Of a stretch of 64,000 nucleotides of DNA, positions 1 through 11,178 are shown piece by piece (positions within the stretch are counted from its first letter, which is position 1; each line of letters begins with the position of its first letter). The notes beneath the pieces were generated by a model that did no database searches, had not been told where the DNA came from, and saw only the letters and a list, made by a program, of their open reading frames with translations. The stretch is from Lepidostoma basale (taxonomy: Eukaryota; Arthropoda; Insecta; Trichoptera; Lepidostomatidae). The stretch is taken from the NCBI GenBank assembly GCA_022606425.2, contig JAHDVF020000183.1:186001-250000 (forward strand), written 5' to 3'. The position numbers were made by a program, and so were the translations under genes.

Positions 1-1521
1 ATGTAAGTATACATTTCACAAATATTTGTAAATATTCTGGTCAATTATTTGGCGTATAAAATAGGAGTGGATACTCCAGGCGACTTCTAACAGTGCGATA
101 GGAGGTGGTAGCCTCTTCGCATTGTGTTAATAAAGTAGTTTGCTAAATGCTAAAAACAATCATTCTTCATAGATGGCGTTAGTGGATGGATTGTATAGAT
201 TAATCTTAAAAAAAAAATTAATTAGTACAATCAAATCTACATAGATGGCTAACTGGAACTGCCACGTGAAGATAAGTATGAATTCGGAGTATATATACAA
301 CTTCCAAAAATGTATCATACATGATCATAATAACAATGGTGGAATGGGGAATGTTGTAATTACATAAAGCGTGCGCTTAACCCAACCAATGACAGGTCAT
401 AAGTCCTGTAAACACCTTGATCATCCATATTCAGTTTCCAGTTTGTTTCTTCGTCTCTATTGAGATACAATTAAAATTTAAATTAACCACCCACAGGTGA
501 AAATCCAGGATTCGTATACAGATGTAAGTATACATTTCACAAATATTTGTAAATATTCTGGTCAATTATTTGGCGTATAAAATAGGAGTGGATACTCCAG
601 GCGACTTCTAACAGTGCGATAGGAGGCGGTAGCCTCTTCGCATTGTGTTAATAAAGTAGTTTGCTAAATGCTAAAAACAATCATTCTTCATAGATGGCGT
701 TAGTGGATGGATTGTATAGATTAATCTTAAAAAAAATTAATTAGTACAATCAAATCTACATAGATGGCTAACTGGAACTGCCACGTGAAGATAAGTATGA
801 ATTTGGAGTATATATACAACTTCCAAAAATGTATCATACATGATCATAATAACAATGGTGGAATGGGGAATGTTGTAATTACATAAAGCGTGCGCTTAAC
901 CCAACCAATGACAGGTCATAAGTCCTGTAAACACCTTGATCATCCATATTCAGTTTCCAGTTTGTTTCTTCGTCTCTATTGAGATACAATTAAAAATTTA
1001 AATTAACCACCCACAGGTGAAAATCCAGGATTCGTATACAGATGTAAGTATACATTTCACAAATATTTGTAAATATTCTGGTCAATTATTTGGCGTATAA
1101 AATAGGAGTGGATACTCCAGGCGACTTCTAACAGAGCGATAGGAGGCGGTAGCCTCTTCGCATTGTGTTAATAAAGTAGTTTGCTAAATGCTAAAAACAA
1201 TCATTCTTCATAGATGGCGTTAGTGGATGGATTGTATAGATTAATCTTAAAAAAAATTAATTAGTACAATCAAATCTACATAGATGGCTAACTGGAACTG
1301 CACGTGAAGATAAGTATGAATTTGGAGTATATATACAACTTCCAAAAATGTATCATACATGATCATAATAACAATGGTGGAATGGGGAATGTTGTAATTA
1401 CATAAAGCGTGCGCTTAACCCAACCAATGACAGGTCATAAGTCCTGTAAACACCTTGATCATCCATATTCAGTTTCCAGTTTGTTTCTTCGTCTCTATTG
1501 AGATACAATTAAAAATTTAAA
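1..1521. repeat. R1 tandem array, three ~520-bp monomers
   Basis: Three near-identical monomers start at 1, 522 and 1042 (periods 521 and 520); the third is cut at about 1521. Differences are a handful of substitutions and A-run length changes, so the array is young. Each monomer holds blocks that recur across the window: GTCTCTATTGAGATAC, CCCAACCAATGACAGG, and a hairpin ACAGG...CCTGT. It also has a TATATATA stretch. The window starts inside the array, so its full length is unknown. No coding capacity is seen. Confidence 0.95.
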
Positions 1522-1522
1522 T

Positions 1523-1594
1523 ATGAAGTCTTTAAACTCCCATATCTCCAAACTGTATATTTGCACTTGTTTCGGTTTTACACTCACGGTGCGA
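1523..1594 (+). repeat. Half of a foldback MITE
   Basis: This stretch matches one arm of the complete foldback element at 38407-38650, ending in the same CACGGTGCGA terminus. It sits between the R1 array and a LINE-C fragment. The other arm is absent. Confidence 0.75.
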
Positions 1595-1596
1595 AT

Positions 1597-1855
1597 TGAT
1601 CTTAGGATCTTCATCTCCGATGTTCTTAATAGTCCATTAGTCGGCCCGCGTCTCTACAGCGTACGTCATGATAGGTCGCACGCATGTTTTATAAATTCTG
1701 ATCTTGCTGTCGATACGCATGTGCTTGTTCATCCAGACCAGATTCTTCAGACATCCTGACACGGTGGAGGCTTGACTGTCTTGTTCTCGTACTTCGGTAT
1801 AAAGGTCATTTTGGCTGCAGATCTCTACTCCCAAATATCTGAAACTCATTACTTG
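1597..1855 (-). pseudogene. LINE-C reverse transcriptase fragment
   Basis: The minus strand encodes a stretch starting MSFRYLGVEICSQNDLY and running to a region around VRPIMTYAVETRAD. This is the post-catalytic part of an RTE-like non-LTR reverse transcriptase. It closely matches the copy at 49715-50290. It is cut at 1855 by the 3' tail of an RTE-A copy. Confidence 0.8.
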
Positions 1856-2330
1856 CTAACTAACTAACTAACCATCACGCCGTCTCCCCGAAGGGGTAGG
1901 CAGAACGAATGGACTGCCACACCTTTCTTTCCTGACATATTTCTCTCAACATTCATACATCGTGTCATGCACGCGCGTCGATTTCTCTGACTCCTCACAT
2001 GGCCGACATTCAATATTTGATTTATTTGATCGTGCCACGTTTTCCTCGGTCTTCCTCTATTTCTGGTTCCATTTACATCATTAACATATAATTTTTTACC
2101 ATTCTTTCTTCATTCATTCTTTCCATATGTCCAAACCATCTTAATGATCCTTTCATTATTTTGTTCATGACACCATCATTCGCACCGCATTCACTTCTTA
2201 TATTTTCATTCGACACTCCAGAATATCCACACATTCGTCTAAGAGATCTCATTTCAACTGTATTTATTCTACTTTCATCCTTCCTTTGCCAGTTCCATGC
2301 TTCGCTTCCATACATAAGGGTCGCACACTG
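1855..2330 (-). pseudogene. RTE-A 3' fragment with TTAG tail
   Basis: Read on the minus strand this encodes YGSEAWNWQRKDESRIN, then RSLRRMCGYS and SLRWFGHMER, the C-terminal region of an RTE-like element. The stops and a frameshift show it is dead. The 3' end lies at the low coordinates, as a (TTAG)n tail seen here as CTAACTAACTAACC. The 5' part is missing. Confidence 0.88.
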
Positions 2331-2411
2331 GAGCCGAATTAAGAATTGTCGGAATAAATTATTTTTGTGGTCTTTTAAATATGAAATAAATAAAACAATG
2401 TAAATAAATTG

Positions 2412-3835
2412 TTATAAAGTAATTTTAATAAGAAAAACAGGATTTTTTAAAATTTTATTCACTATCTGAAGAATTTTCGGCTTTTTTTCACTGATCGTGG
2501 ATTGCGTTGAAACGTCGGACGTTATAATATTAGGTGGAGCCAATAGATCCAAAGTATCCTTTTCAAAATTTACATCTTTATTTACAGACACTTCTCGCAA
2601 GCTGCTAATAAGAGGGTCCGAAGATAATAAAAGTAAATTTAATACATCTTCATTAGTTTTTATACGTGACATTTTTCGCGAGAAGCATTCTCTGTATCTT
2701 TTGAACTCTTTGTTTCTTGCTTCTTGGGCCTCTTCACTTAGCTGGCATATAGGTAATAAAGCATGCTTTATTATTTCTGGGCCGTGAATTAAAACTTTGT
2801 GAATAGTTGGAGGCATCGGGTACCACGCATATTTTCCCGCAAAGAGTTTATGGGTCTACAGTATCTTGTCTTTCATTTTGCCAAAAAACTATTTTATTTT
2901 GTAATTCTAAATTGTCCGATATCAATCTTGAATGTACTTAAGACGATATAAAAATATTATTATCCTTAGAATTTGGATCGCTACTAAACTTCTGTTTGTA
3001 TTCTAACTGTGCAGATCCGTCGAAGCCCCATTTGCATATTAAGGCTATATTTTTTATATTTTCTGATTTCTGAACTTCTAAAATTTCTTTATGAGCTTCC
3101 AAAATACGAGTGGCAGTATGATCAAGTAAAATTTGCAATTTAATCTCAGCAAAAGTATCTGTGACTGCAATGTTTTCCTTTGGTGGGTAACATTCGCTTT
3201 TCGCCTGTTGTATTTTTTTGCAAGATGGAAATAGAAATTTGTCATGTTCTCGAATTATATTGTATTGATGTTTGGTGAGTTTTACTTCAATAAACATCAA
3301 AAGAGCTTCTTTTTCTGTAAGCTGCTAACCTTTTAGAGATGTTAATTTTCTTGTATGCATTTTCGTATGAGGCAGCTGTGGGTAAAGTTGTCGTAACTTC
3401 CTTCAAAACTTTGGATGCATCCACTTGACCAACAGCTCGCAAAGTCACCTGTACTGCGAATGTTCATTCCTTAGGAGAGTGCTTTGATATTAAAGATTTA
3501 GTCTTTTGGCGTTTAGCTCTATCACAAGATTCTTCAAAATTTGTTTGAGGGAGACCCACTTTTTTACTTAAAACAATAGAAAAGTTATGAAAACCTATTG
3601 AAGTATCTAGGCAGTCATTATTAAAAACCAAATATCTGTTCTCTTTTCTGATAGCCTTTTGCCACTTCTTCTTAAAATCAGACACAAAAAATGAAATTGT
3701 TTTATGAAGGCTTGGTAATTGGTCTTTTGGACATTTAGTACGTATTTCGACAAATTCCTTCAAACATGATACTTGATCAGCCAATTTAACGTAGCCAGAT
3801 TGTCTCATTTGATCAAATAAGGTACGTCTACTTAT
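2412..3835 (-). pseudogene. Degenerate transposase, Transib-like (RAG1-related) pattern
   Basis: Three minus-strand blocks occur in the expected order: 3464-3808, 2938-3300 and 2412-2816. They are broken by stops and frameshifts. The middle block contains CKWGFDGSAQLEYKQKF, which resembles the first-aspartate region of Transib-type transposases. The last block has LSEEAQEARNKEFKRYRE and RKMSRIKTNEDVLNLLL, which is typical of the C-terminal part of the same proteins. From family knowledge such enzymes are DDE transposases related to RAG1. The assignment is from motif memory; a hidden Markov search would settle it. Terminal inverted repeats were not located. Confidence 0.55.
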
Positions 3836-4240
3836 AAAAATATTAGTTGTACCTGATCCTGAAAGAAAAAATAATAATTGAAATTAATTTAAAATAACTC
3901 ATAAATGCTTTCTTTTTTACTATGTTTCCACATCCTGGATAAAAGTGACCTTTAAGTGAAAAAGCGCAAATATGCGCAAAATGTTTTTTATATTTCCTTA
4001 AGAACAATGAATACGTAAGCAAATAAGCCCAAAACTACAGACATGATATGAACTGATATCAACTAAAACTTTACATATAAAATCAATAAACTAAAAAAAA
4101 AGCAAATACTTCCCCAGTAATGTAAATACCCCTTTAAAATATTACAATTCAGAATATATCAAAGATATTTTCAAAAAAAATATGTACCAACATGTGGGTG
4201 ATAATGCCATATTGAAATAATAACAAAATTTGGAAGCACT

Positions 4241-4425
4241 ATAAAGTATTTGCCATGAATACAAGGTGACTTTTCGTATTGAAATCGCAGACGGCAAAAG
4301 CTTCGCCTATGACGGACAAGTTTCGACTGGAACAGGGATAAAAGTTGACTTGCACCATGACTTTAGAGTACTGAGCTGTATGCCAGGTATATTTAACTAT
4401 CAATTTCAGGAATTATTTGTGACTT
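4241..4425 (+). CDS. Short coding-like open frame, unidentified
   Basis: A frame of about 58 codons, bounded upstream by TAA and ending in TAA, reads HEYKVTFRIEIADGKSFAYD and continues with no repeat match elsewhere in the window. Its composition looks like real protein rather than AT-rich noise. No start codon lies at its beginning, so it would be a terminal exon or a gene fragment. No convincing splice acceptor is visible. The product is not recognised. Confidence 0.3.
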
Positions 4426-4487
4426 AATATTATTTTTAAAAAAGGGGTTTATTCGCACAATTCCTGGATCGGCCCCAGTGTGCGCCG

Positions 4488-4597
4488 TCAACCTGTAAGA
4501 ACACCTAAAAGATGAAGGGATAGCTGAACCTCATCTTCGCAGGAGACATGATTTTTGTGCCACAGAATATCAGATCTATTAAAAGAAGAAGAATAAG
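4488..4597 (+). mobile_element. LINE-C 3' end with AAG tail
   Basis: This matches the last 100 bases of the LINE-C copy at 54484-54798: the coding end, a short 3'UTR with GTGCCACAGA, then AAAAGAAGAAGAAT. It is a severely 5'-truncated retrotransposon insertion, abutting the MITE that starts at 4591. Confidence 0.7.
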
Positions 4598-5390
4598 ATA
4601 TCGTAGGTATTCTGCGAAAAAGCACTAAGTCAAAATTTTGCTGTTTTGACTTAATGATAAGGTTATACTGTTGAAAAAATACTCTACAATCTGCAAAAAC
4701 GCACTAAGTCCTATCTACACTACAAGTCGAGATATTTTCTGTAATAAGTCAATATAACATAAATCCGTTTAGGGAAAAAGCACCAAGGGACTTAATTCAA
4801 ATTCCCTGGATACATTTTTGATGATAAATTATCAATAAGAATATTTCGGATGTATTCAGCGGAGGTTATGGAGCAGTACTGACAGTACTGACTTATGATA
4901 TCCTGGAGATGTCTAGTAAGTGATGTCTACATGCTTCACTCAGGGGCAAACGTGGCAATTATTATTTTCTTTCTTTTCTCTTTTTACTAATAAATTATTA
5001 TTTAACCTAATGTAATAGGTACTGTACATAAGATAAAATTATTGCATAACTTTTTTAATTAAAATAAAAAAACATTTCTCACAAAGTGACTATAATAGGT
5101 ACAATGTGACTTCAATTTGAATACCTTACTGTGGTAATATGTATCAGCGAAAATGCACTAAGTCATGTCAATCCACTGTTATTTGAAAAAAATGTGCTGA
5201 TAGTTCAGTTATTATTTATTAAACCATTAAATAAAATGTAGTTAATACGTAAATATAAAAAAAAAACAAATTGGCTTAGTAATGTTTAGTATAAAAAAAA
5301 AGTTATATCCTTACAAACTTTGAACTTCAATTATCTCAGAAGTGGTATTTTTGACTTAGTGATTTTTCGCAGAATACCCACGATATATTC
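4591..5390. mobile_element. 800-bp MITE with ~46-bp terminal inverted repeats
   Basis: The left end contains TATCGTAGGTATTCTGCG and the right end is its reverse complement with few mismatches. The inverted repeat continues through a CACTAAGTCAAAA block on each side. The interior repeats the CACTAAGTC motif several times in both orientations (about 4622, 4695, 5155 and 5350). No open frame is seen, so it is non-autonomous. The superfamily is not identified; the target duplication cannot be read because the ends merge with AT-rich flanks. Confidence 0.75.
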
Positions 5391-5463
5391 TTCCGATATA
5401 TAAGTTGTAAATTCGTTATATTATTAATAGTTTAATTATTATATTATTAATAGTTTAATTATT

Positions 5464-5972
5464 ATTACACAATGGAGTTCTAGTGCCAACCCTCATGTAT
5501 GGAAGTGAAGCTTGGAGCTGGCAAAAGAAGGATGAAAGCAGGATAAACGCCGTAGAAATGAGATCACTGAGAAGAATGTGCGGGAAAACGTTGTATGATA
5601 GAATACCGAACGATGAAATAAGATAGAAATGTAAGGCAGATGACTGCATCATGAACAAAATTAAAAAAGGATCCCTGAGATGGTTCGGACATATGGAACG
5701 AATGGATGAGAGTAGAATGGTTAAAAAGTTGTACACAAGCAGCGTGAGTGGGAAAAGAAGCCGAGGACGACCGAGGAAAACATGTCATGACCAAATTAAT
5801 CAATTACTAAAAGGCGGCCACATTCGAAGTCGGAACAATCGACGTACGTGCATGGTAAGATGTATGGATGTAGAGGAAGCTCGAGAGGTATGCCAGGACA
5901 GGCCAGTGTGGCGATCCATCCTCTCTGCCTACCCCTACGGGGAAAGGTTAGTTAGTTTAGTTAGTTAGTTAA
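5464..5972 (+). pseudogene. RTE-like 3' fragment with TTAG tail
   Basis: The plus strand encodes TLMYGSEAWSWQKKDESRIN, RSLRRMCGKT, KGSLRWFGHMERMDE, RGRPRKTCHDQINQLLKGG and VCQDRPVWRSILSAYPYG. An in-frame stop (ATAGAAATG, near 5622) breaks it. The tail is GTTAGTTTAGTTAGTTAG. It is somewhat diverged from both RTE-A and RTE-B and may be a third subfamily. Confidence 0.85.
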
Positions 5973-5974
5973 TA

Positions 5975-6955
5975 GTTTAATTTAATTTAATCTTCTTTGT
6001 GATAAGATATACACAATATTTCTTAAATTTACACGACCGAATATGAATGAAAATTCGACCAGAAATTATAAAGAAAATAAATATCATTATTCAAAATAAT
6101 TGATCGAAAAGGCGAAATATTGTATTGTATATTTTTCTATTCAAAACATAAATGAATAATTTAAGAACATTGTCAACTAGTGACATCTGTTGAATCAACT
6201 ACTCGTACTTGTTATCATACATTGAATAAACTTTATATAAAATAATTAAAACACTATTTTTGTTTTTCATAAACCACGCAAGAGACAGAACAGTTATTAT
6301 TTAAAAACAAAAAACGTGGTATTTTAAAAAAATGATTAAAAATTTTATACGTGTGTTCAACTAGTTTATGTACAACTATTGCCATCTATACATTTTTTGA
6401 ATAACCACTTATTCAATAGCATTATTATAACATTAAAATATTTAATCACTTTCTTTATCGTTTTCAATAGATAGAAATAATTTGATCAAAATATGGTACT
6501 CATTATCTTTGTGTTATCCAAAACGAGACGTATTTTCGAATATACGTTTTTAGTTGGACCAACAGGTTGGATAAAGGAGGAATCTGTAATTTATTTAAAT
6601 GAAAGTACTTATTTTGATTAAGAAAAATATTCCAATAATATGTGATAGTAAATGTATCGATTATTATGTAAGTTTTCACTGTTTGCGAAATATTTATTTG
6701 TCAGGTTTTCATATTCTTCATAATATCAAATAAATAAATAATATTGTTTTGACGTCAAAAGTAAACACATGACAATAGGCTAACGAACTTCTAGTCACAA
6801 ATTCCGCCGCTAGGGGCGCCATTGTCTGCTGTCATTTCATTACTTCCCGTCAAACTACACAATTGCAGCATATGTTTATATATTTTTTACATTTTTATAT
6901 AAAATCTACAAAGTGATAAACAATAAAATAGTACAAGAACGCTGCATGTGATTAA
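5975..6955. other. AT-rich stretch, nothing identified
   Basis: About 1 kb of AT-rich sequence with no coding frame, no terminal repeats and no match to the repeat families in this window. Confidence 0.5.
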
Positions 6956-7813
6956 TATATACGTTTAATTCAAACTGTTGCGTAAAATTAATACACAGTT
7001 GATCGAAAGAGTGGGAGAAAACCGACTGTCAAACGTCACAGCTACCTGGCCAGAGGATTCTCTCGTTTCGAGGTAATTGGAAACACATATTTGCCGTTTT
7101 ATTAAGTATTCCGTACGACTGACACGGCCTTTTGGCGATAATATTGGCCGAGCGGTGTCACGACCTGTCGGAGCTTCGCTAATCAAGTGTTTTCAACACT
7201 CTTGCTTGACGACAGTGTCAGCGAAATCCGCGCGCTCCCGTGAAATCTCCACCGATAATATGTTTTCGTTACACCAACACGGACGCAATGAATCGGACAT
7301 AATGATATAATCGTAATAATTATTCAAACAAATTGTTTACCGCGCTAAATGACTGTCAACTCGGTGTCATTTTTTCATCGTTCGCTTCGCGTGAGATATT
7401 CAGCTTCCGTGCGTGCATCGTTTTTAATTATTATTTTGTAGTGTTTGTTCGTGATGTCACTCAGATAAAACTATGTTGTTCCAAACTTGATAAAATATAT
7501 ATTTTTTTATCATCTATATTCAATAATTGGTGTTCTTAAAGCCAGTTAGAATGAGCACTCAATAGACCACAAACTATCAATTGTTGTAATGTGATTCTTT
7601 TGTTTTATATTTTATGGAACTATAATTCAAAAATGTATGTTGAACGTGTTCCAATTGATTGTCATCTGTTTTTTTTAATGAACATTTTCTTAAATGTGCG
7701 TTTCGGAACGTAGAGTTTGTATGCGTGTTGGGCGCCAAATTTTGTTTATTTTGTTATTAATTTTTGAATTAAGTTTCGAAAGTGTTGTGTTTCCAAAAAT
7801 CGATGTCGCCCAT
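6956..7813 (+). promoter_or_regulatory. Possible promoter / non-coding first exon ending in a donor
   Basis: This low-repeat stretch is richer in CpG than its surroundings, mainly at 7000-7300. It ends at CCCAT followed by GTAAGTTATT, a strong match to a 5' splice site (donor GT at 7814). A short ATGTCGCCCAT precedes the donor from 7803. It could be the start of a gene whose next exons lie further right. This is inference; there is no transcript evidence in the sequence itself. Confidence 0.3.
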
Positions 7814-8364
7814 GTAAGTTATTTTCGTCATCTTTCTGGATGGGTTTTTGTGAATTTATCTTAATTAAAAACCTGTTTTGACCGCCCGGTCTCGATAATG
7901 CACGCAGGTATTTTTGATTTACAATAATTATTGTTTTCAATGGGTGGTAGCCATCACTTAATATTCAAATTATTTTCCTCGCCTGACCTGGATGCATACG
8001 ATTATTTGTAGGTGCACGAGAAATGCAACAATTTATTTTTAATATAATTCAGTTTTCTAATTCTTCTTCAATTCTAATCTTAAATAAATAAAAACTCTTT
8101 AATATCGGTTACATTCATGCATCGTTTTATATCTGCTCGTGGAATATTTCTACAAAAAAAAAAAACACTTCAGACATACATATATTTTTCTGATATCTGG
8201 CAATGAAAGTCCCCATTTAATTATATAAAATATGTTTTTTTAAATCATACCATAAATTATTATTGTCACCGGTTTCGTTAGCATAGTCAATACCCTAATT
8301 TTTCTATTAACTAATGAACTGTAATAATAAAATACAAATAAAATTGAGTAAACAAATATAAACG
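7814..8364. other. AT-rich, no gene seen
   Basis: Intron-like AT-rich sequence. No open frame, terminal repeat or known repeat block was recognised. Confidence 0.4.
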
Positions 8365-8940
8365 GTGAAAATCTGGAACAAGTGGATGAATTTGTATATT
8401 TAGGAAGTATGTTTACATTTTTTGAGAGTGGAGAAGGATATCGAAATAAGGGTTGAGGCAGGCAACAGGGTAAATGGTGTAAAGTTGTCATCGCAAACAA
8501 AAGCCTATTCAAAAAAGCTAAGATGGCAGTGCATAATGGTGTTCTTGTGCCGACCCGTATGTATGGAAGTGAAGCATGGAACTGGCAGAAGAAGGATGAA
8601 AGAAGAATAAATGCAGTAGAAATGAGATCTCTAAGACGAATGTGTGGTAAATTTGTATATGATAGTGTCAAATGCAAGTATAAGAAGTGAATGCGGTGCG
8701 ATTGAAAGTGTTATGAACAAAATAATGAAAGGGTCATTAAGATGGTTTGGACATATGGAAAGATTGAATGAAGAAAGAATGGTAAAAAATGTATATTTTA
8801 ACGATGTAAATGGAACTAGAAATATATGAAAACCGATGAAAATGTGGCATTATCAAATAAATCAAATATTGAATGTCGGCCATGTGAGGAGTCAGAGAAA
8901 TCGACGTCCGTGCATGACACGATGTATTTTTGTTGAGTTA
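8365..8940 (+). pseudogene. RTE-A fragment
   Basis: It begins in the region encoding NLEQVDEFVYLGSM and continues through RSECGAIESVMNKIMKGSLR and WFGHMERLNEERMVKNVY to the end of the RTE-A coding region. Several frameshifts are present. The TTAG tail is missing, the copy ending around 8940. Confidence 0.85.
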
Positions 8941-9016
8941 TTATTTACTATCATAAAAACATGTCGAAAAAATATACTCATCAAACAATCAGGATTTTAA
9001 CTTACATAATATTTAA

Positions 9017-10179
9017 CTCTTAACACTCCATTATTTTTTTATATTATTTGTCAGCCAACTGTAATTTAAATAATGTCAAAGTATTTTTATTGATAGGTAG
9101 TTAAAAATTCATTTGTAATTCTTCAAATAAAAAACAATTTACAAAAAATATTATGGACTACTTATAAATTTGCATATAATGGTACTTTTTAAAACAATCT
9201 CCAGGATAGAGAGCAGGTTTTCTGGAACAGGTCTCACAAAATCACACTGTTTCCCGTCTTCCCCCTGGAATCTTTCTGTTACTGCACACAGTACAGTCTT
9301 TAGAACCTTTGTCCAGTTTCGCAATGAAGTGGGGCTTGTACTCTAATCGCTCCTCTAGGGATGCGCAAAACGACTCATCTCAGGGATCTGATCTGAACGA
9401 ATCGCTCAGTAAAGTGAGTCGACTCTTTGAGTCGACTCACGACTCGCTGAGATGAGTCGTTTTGCAAAGTGAGCCGACTCTTTTTAACGATCCACGGTTC
9501 ACGATTGGTGACCTTTTTTTTTTTTTTTGCTCCTCGACCAAAAATTTTGATTTCGATTGCCGAAAAAAATTATTGGTGACCTTCTTTTTTTTTTTTGCTC
9601 CTCGACCAAAAATTTTATTTTCGATGCCGGAAAAAATTATTGGTGACCAATTTTTTTTTTTTGCTCCTCGACCAAAAATTTTAATTTCGATTGCCGGAAA
9701 TGAATCGGCTCACTTTGTTGAGCGAAACCGTTCAACTCAGATCCCTAAACAGCTCACTAAAAAGTCGAATATACGATTCACCTAACGGATCATTGAGCTG
9801 CCGCTCTTTTTTTTAGGATCATCGCTCACCCGCTCACCAAAGTGAGTCGACTCTTTGAGTCGACTCGTGAGCGGATCGCACATCCCTACGCTCCTCTGCA
9901 TGACGTATCACGCGAAGTTTCAGCCATTTTAGGTTATGTGAATTCGCAAGGATTATTTTATGGTAAAATAAAAACGGAAAACCGTCAAAATCTTATTAAA
10001 ACGCGAAATCAAATGTTTTTTTTTAACGAATAATCACAAGAAACAACGACACGTGTCAAGTTTTGCGCGTGAAAATACACCGCGCGCGCAAGTCTTATCT
10101 TGTCGGCCGCCAGCCGACAGCTGAGTTGTAGCGTACATATAGCGATGTCGGCTGGCATTCGACAAAGGAGTGGTAAGGG
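9017..10179 (-). mobile_element. piggyBac relic with TTAA target duplication
   Basis: The element lies between TTAA at 9013-9016 and TTAA at 10180-10183. Its ends, CTCTTAACACTCC and (from the right) CCCTTACCACTCC, agree at 11 of 13 bases. On the minus strand, 9190-9347 encodes KDCTVCSNRKIPGGRRET followed by CETCSRKPALYPG. This is the cysteine-rich C-terminal zinc-binding domain of piggyBac transposases. The catalytic domain is gone. A 533-bp hAT MITE sits inside it. An imperfect GTCGGCCGCCAGCCGAC palindrome lies near the right end. Confidence 0.82.
9356..9888. mobile_element. hAT MITE, 8-bp target duplication CGCTCCTC
   Basis: The termini are TAGGGATG and CATCCCTA, flanked by a perfect 8-bp duplication CGCTCCTC at 9348-9355 and 9889-9896, diagnostic for hAT elements. 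The interior has palindromic GTGAGTCGACTC blocks near both ends and three imperfect ~65-bp tandem units from about 9503 to 9705, each with ATTGGTGACC, a T-run and GCTCCTCGACCAAAAATTTT. There is no coding capacity. It is inserted in the piggyBac relic. Confidence 0.93.
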
Positions 10180-10583
10180 TTAAGTAAAATCTTCTAAACA
10201 TTAAAAATAATGTATTTGTACAGATCCCAGCGTCATATTTTTTTATTACATTTTTTTGTTACACTCCTCAACAAAATGTAGATTAATTCTCCAAAATGTT
10301 GCTCTTACACAAATTTCAAGGGTCGAGTCTCTGCAGTAGCTGGCTTATCAGCTTGGACCAGTCTCTCTTCAAATCCTGGGTGCATTACCCGTTAGAGTAC
10401 TATTCAGCGCTATCGCGCTGTAAGAGTTAGTCATGAAGATTGCGACGCAGCGCTCAGACGATGCATGTCGTGCCTTTGTCGATATTTGTATTTTTTTTCA
10501 TATTGGTTGATATTTATCCATTTTATTGTTTCATTTAATACTAGGTATTCTTTTAAAAAATCTCATAACACAAAATATATAGT

Positions 10584-11178
10584 AATTTATATCAAATCAA
10601 ATCAGTTTATTAACTCAAAAGACATTACAAACAGGAAAATGTTTAAGGCATCTATTGAGTACAGATAAAATATTATAAAAATAAAACACAGTACCAGGAA
10701 CGCATTAGTGATGGTTCGACATTAGGAAGACAAGATACTTTCTAGAGTCAAGAATATTTGTCTCCTGAACATACCTTCACTAATATGAAAGACGTCGGAT
10801 CTCCAAGGAGACCGCGTTCAGCAGACTAATTGCTCTTAGCACTGGTGTCACCAGAGCCAGATTGGTTCTGGTGGCCGGTAGGTAAAACAATCTGTGCTGT
10901 CGCTGTCGGAGAGATCTATTAGGGACAAAAATACCAACACCCTCCAGCACGTCCGAGTTCTCGAAATATCCCCTGATTAATTTAAAGAAATGGGTAATGA
11001 GATGCCCATCTCTTCGAAGCTGTAAAGAATCGGTTCCAAGCATTCCCAAAAAAATACCGTGGGATAGAGACACGGATAACTACCATACTCCATCATGTAG
11101 ATACCTTAGAATTTTTTCTGAACTTTCTCTAGCATAACGGAATATCTCGCCTCGCGAGGACTCCATATCCAATCTCAT
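10584..11178 (-). pseudogene. LINE-I C-terminal fragment
   Basis: The minus strand encodes YGSYPCLYPT, then GMLGTDSLQLRR, THFFKLIRGYFENSDVLEGV, LRQRQHRLFYLPATRTNLAL and PVLRAISLLN. This matches copies at 18335, 44600 and 63266. The 3' end carries a TGATTTGATTTGAT tail at about 10584-10610. It is the C-terminal part of a non-LTR reverse transcriptase whose clade I cannot name with confidence. Confidence 0.85.

Noticed and set aside
1..1521. CRISPR-like or LTR-type repeat
   Set aside because: Monomers are 520 bp with no spacers, and three direct copies without internal coding sequence do not fit an LTR element; another copy shows an 11-bp target duplication.
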